Assembly: GCF_900115305.1 (NCBI RefSeq) | Contig: NZ_FOVW01000006.1 | Span: 248,001-312,000, forward strand | Direction of reading: 5' to 3' | Source: Algoriphagus ornithinivorans | Lineage (GTDB): Bacteria > Bacteroidota > Bacteroidia > Cytophagales > Cyclobacteriaceae | DNA length: 64,000 nucleotides | Part shown: piece by piece, positions 8,139 to 16,197 of the stretch | Layout: every line of letters starts with the position of its first letter | Numbering within the stretch: the first letter of the stretch is position 1 | Translations under genes and position numbers: made by a program | Notes under the pieces: model-generated | Told to the model about the DNA's origin: nothing | What the model saw: the letters and a program-made list of their open reading frames with translations, nothing else | The model's database searches: none

Positions 8139-10395
8139 ATACAGTCTTGTTTCCTGCAATGACCATCTTTAAGGTTCCGTAATCGTATTTCCCTGAGAAA
8201 TGCTCCCTTAACTCTTTCATGCTTTTGAATTTTTCCATGCTGGCAAGGATCTCTATGATAGTTTCACCGGGCAGGCAATCTTCCAATTCAATTCTTCCTA
8301 AAACAATCCCATCAGCCAAGTGACTCTTAATAGTAGACTCTGCTAACCCTCTCTCCAATGCGATTGCTGCTATTCCCTTTCCTGATTCAAAAAGCTGAAA
8401 AGTAAGTTCCTGAGAATCTCCTTTTTGTCTTTTCGGCTGTGCAGTTCCCTTTTTTACCTTTCCGGTTTTTGACTTGATGTCTTTCAATTTATCAGAGGCC
8501 AAGTCCTTTGCTTTCTCATAAAACTGTCTTCTCAAGCCTTTGAACTTATCTTCGATATCATCCATCCTGCCAGGAATATCATTTTCTAAAACAGCCTGAA
8601 CTATCCTATTTATCTTATTGATTTCCAGATATTTTCGAATAAACATCTCCTCTATAGCTTCCACTTCTTCCTGATATGCCATTGTTTTAGAAAAATTCGA
8701 AACCAACACCAGCTGAAGTGCAAGCTTTTCTAGAATATCCAAAAAGAGACCTTTGTAATAAGCAACTCCTTTTTCTAACCTTTCCCTTAATTTCTCTTGG
8801 TCTTTTTCAAACAACAAATAGACGAGCTGTCTAGAGAACTTCTCGGTATTTTCCAATTCCAATTGAATCAATTGCCGAATAGAAGGCAGACATTGTTGCA
8901 TTTGCTCTAATGCGAACTCCATCTTTCCTTCCTGACCGGATAGATGATCATTGATCTCCTTATAAATAGGCCTTAGCTGAAAGGTGTTTTCCAAAAGTTG
9001 CTGGAGGTAATTTCGCTGATGAACTTCCAAGGCTTCATCCAGTTTTTGATGGGTTTTGGCTCCTTGGGAGAAATTAACCACCTGTTGATCCGAATAAATC
9101 AAGCCGCTTTGAATTCTGCTTCTGAGGATCAATCCATCCAAGCTTCTCAAGCGGCTAAGAGCCACATATACCTGACCTGGAGCAAAGGCGTTTCCAACAT
9201 CAATGATTGCCTTGTCGAACGTAAGGCCTTGACTTTTATGCACTGTTACTGCCCAAGCCAGTTTGATTGGAAATTGGGAGAATGTCCCAACAACCTCCTC
9301 TTCCAGCTCTTTAGTTTGAGGATTCACAAGATATTTCTTGTTCTCCCAAACCTCCTTTCTCAGTGTATATTCCTCGGTTTCATCGGCCATAATCACAGTA
9401 ATGGAATTATGACTCAGCTCTGTAACGGTTGCCAACTTTCCATTGAAATAGGAGGAAAAGCCTGAGCTGTCATTTTTGACAAACATAATTTGAGCTCCTT
9501 CTCGCAATTCGAGTTTTTCTGGCAAAGGAAACAAGGATTCCGGGAAATCATCTTCTATATCAGCTCGGTAAAAATAAGAAGGCCCAGAAAGTGAATTGAG
9601 CTCATTCTGATTAATCTGATCTGCCTTGTAATTATGGGTAGTGATGGTAATACAATCCTTTTCTTCTTTTATTTCCTCCTGAGTTCGAAAATACTTATTC
9701 AATAATCTGACATCTTCTGCGTCTAGCTGATTATCTCTGAGATGATTCAATAAGTTGATAAAAACCTCATCTCTCTGGCGAAAAATCTTATCCAGTTCCA
9801 GATAAACCAAGCCAGATTGATTAAGAGCTTTGGCCTCAAAAAAATGCATGCTGGAATAAAATCTTCCCAAAATTGCCATCTCATGATCCTTTACTATGGG
9901 AGGTAATTGATATAAATCCCCTATCAACAAGACCTGGACTCCTCCAAAGGGCTGATTAAAATTTCCCTTGACACTTTTCATCCGATAATCGATAGCATCC
10001 AGAATGTCTGCTCGTAGCATACTGACTTCATCGATTACCAGTAGATCAATAGACCTCAAAACAGATTTTCTGATCTTATTCAATGGGTGTCTTCTCCCCA
10101 AGGTATGTTGAGTATAGAATCCATATTGATCCGTGTAATTCCCTTCAGGTTCTTTGACTGGTAAGAAACTTCCTAGAGGAAGTAAAAACTGGGAATGTAT
10201 GGTCACCCCTTTAGCATGCAAGGCCGCAATCCCTGTGGGTGCTACGACTACATAATTTTTATGGGTTTTTCCGGCAAGTTCTCTGAGGAAAGTTGTCTTT
10301 CCCGTTCCTGCCTTTCCTGTTAAAAAAATGGGGGCTGCTGTACTGTTAACAAACTTCGCTGCCAGTTCCAGCTTTTCATTGGACTCTTGATTCAT
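8137..10395 (-). CDS. Pif1/RecD-like SF1B DNA helicase with C-terminal HTH domain
   Basis: The protein is 752 residues from the ATG at 10395. Walker A is GKAGTGKTTF (residues 27-36) and Walker B LLVIDEVSML lies near 105-115. The motif AVTVHKSQGLTFDKAIIDV and the following VALSRLRSLDGL are motifs V/VI of Pif1/RecD2-type superfamily 1B 5'-3' helicases. After a helical middle (about 450-630), a lysine-rich linker leads to a C-terminal module (LFESGKGIAAIALERGL and on) like the HTH_40 domain of some RecQ proteins. The role is probably genome maintenance. A longer reading to 10434 adds 13 unconserved residues. No helicase partner is adjacent. Confidence 0.85.
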   Translation of the reverse strand: MNQESNEKLELAAKFVNSTAAPIFLTGKAGTGKTTFLRELAGKTHKNYVVVAPTGIAALHAKGVTIHSQFLLPLGSFLPVKEPEGNYTDQYGFYTQHTLGRRHPLNKIRKSVLRSIDLLVIDEVSMLRADILDAIDYRMKSVKGNFNQPFGGVQVLLIGDLYQLPPIVKDHEMAILGRFYSSMHFFEAKALNQSGLVYLELDKIFRQRDEVFINLLNHLRDNQLDAEDVRLLNKYFRTQEEIKEEKDCITITTHNYKADQINQNELNSLSGPSYFYRADIEDDFPESLFPLPEKLELREGAQIMFVKNDSSGFSSYFNGKLATVTELSHNSITVIMADETEEYTLRKEVWENKKYLVNPQTKELEEEVVGTFSQFPIKLAWAVTVHKSQGLTFDKAIIDVGNAFAPGQVYVALSRLRSLDGLILRSRIQSGLIYSDQQVVNFSQGAKTHQKLDEALEVHQRNYLQQLLENTFQLRPIYKEINDHLSGQEGKMEFALEQMQQCLPSIRQLIQLELENTEKFSRQLVYLLFEKDQEKLRERLEKGVAYYKGLFLDILEKLALQLVLVSNFSKTMAYQEEVEAIEEMFIRKYLEINKINRIVQAVLENDIPGRMDDIEDKFKGLRRQFYEKAKDLASDKLKDIKSKTGKVKKGTAQPKRQKGDSQELTFQLFESGKGIAAIALERGLAESTIKSHLADGIVLGRIELEDCLPGETIIEILASMEKFKSMKELREHFSGKYDYGTLKMVIAGNKTV

Positions 10396-10457
10396 GCCTA
10401 AATTTATAAAAGTCCTAGTATTCCTCTCTGACAAAATGTGACGGAAAGCAAAAAGCT

Positions 10458-12092
10458 TTATTTTTTCTGATTTTTTTCTGGCTTCCGGTCAGAATCTTTC
10501 CTCCCTGTCAGCAATTTGGTGAGCCCACCGGGGGTAATTTCCTGTAGACCACCTTTGGTGCTTTCCCAAATAAAATTGAAAGGGCTGCGGTATACATTCC
10601 TTTTGGTTTGATAATTAGCGATTCGATAATTCTTTTTTTCGGGTAGGTTCTCAGACCTAATCGCAATGTTTCCTATGACACTGAGCAAAGAGTTTTTTTG
10701 TTTGGAAGTGCCGTCTTTCAGCACTTCTAGCTTGAGACCTTCATAATCAAAGACCATCTGGTTGTTGGATGCTACTTCCCAAGAATCCATCTGTAAGCTC
10801 AATTTGCGGAGTTTTCCTGATTCCACCCTCAATGCTGCCATTGGCTCAATGATGGGATTTAAAATAGTTAAGTCCATGGCTCCTAAGTTGAGGTTCATCT
10901 TGAAAAGCTCCTGATTGTATGGAACCGTGAAATTTGCCTGTATGGGAGTTTGCCCCAAAAATTCTGTCTTTACCTCCATAGTCATTTCCTTGGACCTTCG
11001 AAGTGAATCTATGCTAATTACCCCATATATGTCTGCATGGAATTTTTCGAATGAAATCTTTGGTCCTTTTATATGGCCTTCGGGGATTTCAATATAGGTC
11101 AGGTGGCTGTTTCGAATTTGAAGAGTGTCAATTTGAAGAGGAATGGGAATTCCCGAAAGCATCCCTGCAAACATCGGCTTTTTGATCTCTTTCTCTCTAG
11201 GTTTATTCTTATTCCTAACATCTGTGAAAATCAAGGAGTCCAAAATCATTTTATCTGCAATGATAGACCAGTTCCCATACAAATCACTCTCTGCATCTAA
11301 ACCCACAAAATTCAACTCCTTCAGTTCAAATTCTATCAAGTCTTTTTGATATGTTTTTTCAAAAGAAATTTTTTCTATCTCCTGATCATAACGCATTGCA
11401 ACATTTTGAAAGGATAAGCTTTCATTCAAAAAATCAAAATCAATGGCTCCAATCTTTATTGACTGCTTGGAGTTCATTTGTAAAAATAAATTCTTCAGCC
11501 CTGTTTGAATCTGATTCAACTCAAATGGAACCACATGAGTCACAATCCTTTTATCTGTTTTCAAACCTTTAGCATGAATAAATAAATCTGTAAAAAACCC
11601 AAAAGATCTCAGGCTGTCTTCCTGAATCAATAATTCTGCTTTGCCTCCCTCTAAGACGAAATCCCTTACAATTCCTCTGGATATCAAATCCCCAAAAAGA
11701 TCCTGAAAGGCTTTTGAATTATCTTGTAAATTGGAAAGTGAGTCAATTTTAATCAGCCTAAAAGAGGGATTGATCAGCTTGATCTCTCCTATGTCCACTG
11801 CATTATTGAAGATCAAATCCCAAATACTGAGTGAGGAGAATATAATTTGTTCTACAGAACCAGTGATTTCTACTGGCAACCCCTCTTCTAAAGGATCCAA
11901 CAAAATATGCCTTAACTCTACTCTGCCTCTCAGAATATTGACATCGATATTTTCAAAAAGCAAGTCATATTGCCTTTCCGGATTCTCATTAATAAGTTTA
12001 TCGATTTTCTTGGCCAACCAAAAATCAAGGCCCAAAAAGGCCAAACCAATACCAATAATGAAAATGATGAAGAAGAGTACAGCTTTTTTCAT
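10458..12092 (-). CDS. AsmA-like membrane-anchored protein of unknown function
   Basis: The 544-residue protein has one N-terminal membrane helix (residues 4-26) and a long, beta-rich periplasmic part. The pattern resembles AsmA/DUF748 proteins: an early VNILRGRVELRHILLDP stretch, then repeated short strands such as IQIDTLQIRNSHLTYIEI and LRVESGKLRKLSLQMDSW. Such proteins belong to the AsmA/TamB-like group linked to lipid movement or outer-membrane homeostasis. The resemblance is by architecture rather than by a specific motif, so the call stays general. A 62-base gap separates it from the downstream helicase, and it is divergent from the endonuclease-like gene. Confidence 0.62.
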   Translation of the reverse strand: MKKAVLFFIIFIIGIGLAFLGLDFWLAKKIDKLINENPERQYDLLFENIDVNILRGRVELRHILLDPLEEGLPVEITGSVEQIIFSSLSIWDLIFNNAVDIGEIKLINPSFRLIKIDSLSNLQDNSKAFQDLFGDLISRGIVRDFVLEGGKAELLIQEDSLRSFGFFTDLFIHAKGLKTDKRIVTHVVPFELNQIQTGLKNLFLQMNSKQSIKIGAIDFDFLNESLSFQNVAMRYDQEIEKISFEKTYQKDLIEFELKELNFVGLDAESDLYGNWSIIADKMILDSLIFTDVRNKNKPREKEIKKPMFAGMLSGIPIPLQIDTLQIRNSHLTYIEIPEGHIKGPKISFEKFHADIYGVISIDSLRRSKEMTMEVKTEFLGQTPIQANFTVPYNQELFKMNLNLGAMDLTILNPIIEPMAALRVESGKLRKLSLQMDSWEVASNNQMVFDYEGLKLEVLKDGTSKQKNSLLSVIGNIAIRSENLPEKKNYRIANYQTKRNVYRSPFNFIWESTKGGLQEITPGGLTKLLTGRKDSDRKPEKNQKK

Positions 12093-12202
12093 TTACTAAA
12101 AATTAAGAGAAATATAAGGAGTTATTCGATTATGTACTACTTAGCTTATATTAAAGACTTATCTTGATTTCATCCGCGATTCAAAGCACTATTAGTCAAT
12201 CA

Positions 12203-12988
12203 ATGAAACTACCTCATATTCTTCTATTTATTCTTTTTTACAGTTTTATGAAACTTCATGGATATCCACAGGAAATAAAAGTAATGACCTATAATATCTA
12301 TCACGGAGAAAATCCTTACCAAATGGGAAAGCCTAATTTAGATAGTTTGGTCAAGCTGATTCATGAATTAAATCCTGATGTAGTAGCACTTCAGGAAATA
12401 GATAGCATGACGAATAGACTAAATCCTATCTATGGGCAAAAAATCAATTTGGTCAAAGAACTGGCTAAGCAAACGGGCATGCAAGGCTATTTTGCAAAGG
12501 CGATGGATTATTCAGATGGAGGATATGGTGAAGGTATTTTAGCAAAAAGAGGTGCAGATTTCGAAACCCAATTACTTCCAACTCCCAAGGGTGGCGAACC
12601 CAGATCTGTAGCATGGGCAAGATTAAACATTGATCAGAATACCTGGCTAGTCGGGGGAACTCACCTTTGTCATGAATATCCTGAAAATCGATTGGCACAG
12701 GTAGCTTCTATTTTGAACTTTGTTCAAGGTCGACAGGATGCAATCTTATGGATGGGGGATTTAAATTTTAAGCCTGATTCAGAAGAATATCGCAGCATTC
12801 CAGAAAATTGGCATGATGCAGGTCAAATGGCAAAAAACACTCAAGCAACTTATGCTTCCGAGTCCTATACAGGGAGAATAGATTACATTTGGTATAATCC
12901 TGAAAAACTGGAACTGATCTCATATGAGGTTTTAAACAAGCCCTATTCAGATCACTATCCAGTAATCGCCACCTTTAGATTTAAATAA
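12203..12988 (+). CDS. Exported endonuclease/exonuclease/phosphatase family hydrolase
   Basis: The protein is 261 residues from the ATG at 12203, beginning with a signal peptide (MKLPHILLFILFYSFMKLHG). All main motifs of the DNase I-like superfamily are present: VMTYNIYHG, VVALQEID, GGTHLCHE, WMGDLNFKPDS, IDYIWYN and the terminal SDHYPVIA. These supply the catalytic His/Asp pairs and metal ligands. Secreted Bacteroidota members may act as phosphodiesterases on nucleic acids, phospholipids or inositol phosphates, and sequence alone does not decide. It lies one base before the DUF1080 gene, so the two are probably co-transcribed. A TTG at 12164 is a less likely start. Confidence 0.87.
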   Translation: MKLPHILLFILFYSFMKLHGYPQEIKVMTYNIYHGENPYQMGKPNLDSLVKLIHELNPDVVALQEIDSMTNRLNPIYGQKINLVKELAKQTGMQGYFAKAMDYSDGGYGEGILAKRGADFETQLLPTPKGGEPRSVAWARLNIDQNTWLVGGTHLCHEYPENRLAQVASILNFVQGRQDAILWMGDLNFKPDSEEYRSIPENWHDAGQMAKNTQATYASESYTGRIDYIWYNPEKLELISYEVLNKPYSDHYPVIATFRFK

Positions 12989-12989
12989 A

Positions 12990-13826
12990 ATGAGAATCAA
13001 ATACCTACTGATTGCTTTTTCAATCATTTTGTTCTCTTGCCAGAGCAGTGAAAAAAATGAAGAAGCTATAATCTGGACTTCCCTTTTCAATGGAGAGAAT
13101 TTAGAGGATTGGCATGTAAAAATCAGGGGGTACGAATTGGATGATAATTTCGGAGAGACCTTTCGGGTAAATGATGGACTGCTTCAAGTTCGATATGACG
13201 CATATGATGCCTTTCAAAGAAGATATGGGCATATTTTTTTCAAAAAACCTTTCTCATATTACCTACTTAAGGTAGAATATAAGTTTGTTGGAGATCAAGC
13301 TCCGGAAGGTGAAAATTGGGCTTACAGAAACAGTGGAGCCATGCTACATTCCCAAGATCCGAGTACTATTTTAACAGATCAGGATTTTCCAATATCCATC
13401 GAAGCGCAATTTTTGGGTGGGAATGGCAGTGATGAAAGAAGCACTTGTAATCTATGTACTCCGGGAACCCATGTGGTTATGGCAGATACTTTATTCACAC
13501 CTCACTGTATCAATTCCACTTCCAAAACATATCATGGAGATCAATGGGTTCAAGCATTTTTGATCGTTTTGGGGGATGAAGAAATTCATCATTTGGTCGA
13601 AAAAGACACCGTTATTTCCTATTACAAACCTCAGATTGGAGGAGGGAACGTAAGTCCCGTAGATAGTTTGATTAAAATCGATGGAACCCCTCTAAAAGCT
13701 GGCTATATCGCTCTTCAAAGCGAAAGTCATCCCATTGATTTTCGAAAAATTGAGCTAATTGACCTGGCTGTTTATCAAAATGATCGCACTAAAATGAAGG
13801 AGTTGATAACTAAGGCCTTACGCTAA
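12990..13826 (+). CDS. DUF1080 (3-keto-disaccharide hydrolase-like) lipoprotein
   Basis: The 278-residue protein has a lipoprotein leader (MRIKYLLIAFSIILFSC). It matches DUF1080, now called the 3-keto-disaccharide hydrolase domain, a concanavalin-like beta-sandwich: WTSLFNGENLEDWHVKI at the start, SGAMLHSQDP in the middle, and GYIALQSESHPIDFRKIELIDL at the end. Family members cleave 3-keto-glycosides or bind glycans. A cysteine pair in the STCNLCTPGTHV segment is a feature of one subgroup. It starts one base after the upstream stop. No strong terminator follows, only weak inverted repeats. Confidence 0.85.
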   Translation: MRIKYLLIAFSIILFSCQSSEKNEEAIIWTSLFNGENLEDWHVKIRGYELDDNFGETFRVNDGLLQVRYDAYDAFQRRYGHIFFKKPFSYYLLKVEYKFVGDQAPEGENWAYRNSGAMLHSQDPSTILTDQDFPISIEAQFLGGNGSDERSTCNLCTPGTHVVMADTLFTPHCINSTSKTYHGDQWVQAFLIVLGDEEIHHLVEKDTVISYYKPQIGGGNVSPVDSLIKIDGTPLKAGYIALQSESHPIDFRKIELIDLAVYQNDRTKMKELITKALR

Positions 13827-14001
13827 AATCACTCAAATCAATTCAGAATTGATAGTTATTGTAATTTTTTGAGAATTTATTCTTTTATGAACTAGATTTT
13901 CTGCAAAGAAAATCAAACTATTTTTATTTAATCTTTCGCTAAGAAGCTAAAAAAAAGTAGATTATAATGATTAATTTACTTTTACCTAGCCTGATTATTT
14001 A
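13827..14001. other. A+T-rich intergenic region with two inverted repeats before the RPE65-like gene
   Basis: The region is 175 bases. One inverted repeat (ATCAATT-CAG-AATTGAT, 13837-13853) and a second (GATTTTCT-GCAA-AGAAAATC, 13895-13914) are both perfect. Neither has the long T-run of a terminator. A near-consensus -7 box TACTTTTA lies at 13977-13984, 17 bases before the ATG. The repeats may be operators of the following two-gene unit or, for the first, a weak terminator of the DUF1080 gene. Confidence 0.45.
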
Positions 14002-16194
14002 ATGATTTTGAAAAAGATATGGAATGCTATTTTGAATTTTTTTAAGAAAAATTCTGAAATAAAGGCGATTCAAGGTGAACCCTTATTGAAAGCTTCAAGG
14101 AAGGAAATCACTGGTGAATTAAAGATAATTGAAGGGAAACTTCCAGAGGATATTTTTGGGGTTTTTCATGTTTCACTTCCTGTAGGAACAGTTAACTCCG
14201 AAGGCCTTCCTTTCCCGGAAAAAACAGAAGAAGGAAAGAATAATCCCGAATTTGGTTCACCTATAATGAATGGAGACGGTATGGTTATTCAGGTCAATCT
14301 GAACCAATCAAGCCCAGAGGTTAAGACCAAATTGATGAAAACACCTTGTTTTTATGCAGATGAAGCAACAAAACAAGGGACTAAACATCATGGATTGATG
14401 GGTTTCCATAATATGGGAATCACTAGAATGAGTATGGTTTTCGGTTCTAGAAACGAACTGAACACAGCTACTCAGCCTGTTAAATTCAATGGGCAGAAAC
14501 AGGGAAGTTTGATGGCCACCTATGATGTTGGAAGGCCCTATTTACTGGATCCCAAAAGTCTGGAAATTATTACCCCAATGGGCAAAAGCACTGAATGGAT
14601 GACCGCGGAGCCCCCCATGGTTCCTTGGCCTTTTGGAATTGCCCAAACCTCAGCGCACCCCGTATTTGATCCGCTAACCAAGGAGGTTTACACCGTCAAT
14701 TACTCCAGAGATAAAGGTTCCTTTACTCACATGGAGCAAACTATTCATCATTTGAGGCATAATAAAGAGTCTTTTAAGGATAAGTTAGAAGCTCTGGCGC
14801 ATAAACTAGTTGATCATCCCGACCATGATCATGTGAATGAAGAAGTGAAAGGTTTTTTCACAAACCTAAATCATCACGTCGATGGAAAACCTCATGACAA
14901 TGATGAGCCAAAAGGAGATGTATTCATGTTTTTACTTGCATGGGATGGCAATGGTCCTATGAAGCGCTGGGAGCTTGAAGACCAGACGGGGGATAAACTG
15001 GCCATTTATGAATGCATGCATCAATTGGGAATCACCGAGGACTTTATCATTCTAACAGATTGCTCTTTTAAGTTTGCGATGGACCTACTTTTTGATAATC
15101 CATTCCCGGAAAGTAAGGTGATAGAAAGGTTGATCAGACGTTTAAGCACTGTAAAGATGGAAGCCTTTACCACTGTCTACCTTGTCAAAAGGAAAGATAT
15201 GGATCCTTCCAAAGAAAAACTGACTGCCTATAGACTGAAAGAGCCGATTCCTTTGGAAACTATCCATTACAGCTGCGATTATGCAAATCCAGATGGAGTT
15301 ATCACTCTTTACGGAGTTCATAATGCTGCAACTTGTATCGCTGAATGGGTTAGAACTTTCGACAAAAGAGCTTTGGACAACAAGCCTGTAGATCCTAATT
15401 ACTACTCACTTTTCGCAGTAGGCAGTATGGATATCAGTAGACTGGGAAAGTGGAGAATTGATAGCAATTCACTGGAGGTATTAGAGGAAAAAAGCAAGGT
15501 ATTAGAAGAACCTGGAAAGTGGAAAGAAGATGTGATAGGCCCAAATACCTGGACTATCGTGCTTTATACCTATAGAGATATTCTTTCTGCAGACAAGGTA
15601 GTACCGACCATTAAACAATTTTGGTATGTCAGCGATGGTACTGACTCAAACTTGCTCACCAAATTTGTTTATAATCTTTACAAGGATTATCCGCATCGGG
15701 ATCTTTCTCTGGATGACATCAAAGAGGCAACTAAGAGAGAATTGCCATTCAGTATTACTCGGGTAAATCTCGAAACCATGGAGACTGAAGATTATTATCA
15801 ATGTGCCAAAAAAACTTATATAAGAGGGGTTCATTTTATTCCCCGCAAAACTCCTGACCCAAGTATTCCAGAAGAATTAGATGGCTATTTATTTTGCCCG
15901 GTTCAGGTAGGAACTGAAATTCCCGAAGGGGGCTGGACTTATAGCAGTGAATTTTGGGTTTTTGATGCCACTTCGATCTCAAAGGGTCCGATTTGCAAAA
16001 TGAAAAATGAAGAAGTGAAATTTGGTTTTACCCTTCATACTTCTTGGATGCCTGAGGCAGATACCACAGAACAAAGCTATAAAATCCCGGTTAGGGAGGA
16101 TTATGAAGAAGTAATCGAAGGCATAAAAATCAAAGCCGATACTAAATTTCTGGAAGACTTTTTCGAAAAAAACATCTATCCACATTTTGAATAA
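14002..16194 (+). CDS. Carotenoid cleavage oxygenase (RPE65) family protein with His-rich insertion
   Basis: The protein has 730 residues, longer than typical bacterial members of about 480. The four iron-binding histidines of the seven-bladed propeller family can be assigned: His219 (TSAHPVFDP), His340 (ECMHQLGITED), His440 (LYGVHNA) and His679 (FTLHTSW). The FIPRKTPDPSIPEELDGY segment (612-629) matches the conserved PRxG...DGY region. Members oxidatively cleave or isomerise carotenoids, apocarotenoids or stilbenes using Fe(II). An insertion at about 241-300 carries eleven histidines. No signal peptide is evident; residues 1-16 may form an amphipathic membrane-binding helix. The kinase/cyclase gene follows after three bases, implying co-transcription. 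Confidence 0.85.
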   Translation: MILKKIWNAILNFFKKNSEIKAIQGEPLLKASRKEITGELKIIEGKLPEDIFGVFHVSLPVGTVNSEGLPFPEKTEEGKNNPEFGSPIMNGDGMVIQVNLNQSSPEVKTKLMKTPCFYADEATKQGTKHHGLMGFHNMGITRMSMVFGSRNELNTATQPVKFNGQKQGSLMATYDVGRPYLLDPKSLEIITPMGKSTEWMTAEPPMVPWPFGIAQTSAHPVFDPLTKEVYTVNYSRDKGSFTHMEQTIHHLRHNKESFKDKLEALAHKLVDHPDHDHVNEEVKGFFTNLNHHVDGKPHDNDEPKGDVFMFLLAWDGNGPMKRWELEDQTGDKLAIYECMHQLGITEDFIILTDCSFKFAMDLLFDNPFPESKVIERLIRRLSTVKMEAFTTVYLVKRKDMDPSKEKLTAYRLKEPIPLETIHYSCDYANPDGVITLYGVHNAATCIAEWVRTFDKRALDNKPVDPNYYSLFAVGSMDISRLGKWRIDSNSLEVLEEKSKVLEEPGKWKEDVIGPNTWTIVLYTYRDILSADKVVPTIKQFWYVSDGTDSNLLTKFVYNLYKDYPHRDLSLDDIKEATKRELPFSITRVNLETMETEDYYQCAKKTYIRGVHFIPRKTPDPSIPEELDGYLFCPVQVGTEIPEGGWTYSSEFWVFDATSISKGPICKMKNEEVKFGFTLHTSWMPEADTTEQSYKIPVREDYEEVIEGIKIKADTKFLEDFFEKNIYPHFE

Positions 16195-16197
16195 AAA

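Noticed and set aside
8998..9465. Plus-strand open frame of 155 codons
   Set aside because: It is fully antisense to the conserved motor domain of the helicase and has no recognisable features.
11731..12099. Plus-strand open frame of 122 codons
   Set aside because: It is antisense to the N-terminal half of the AsmA-like gene, whose membrane anchor and strand pattern are convincing.
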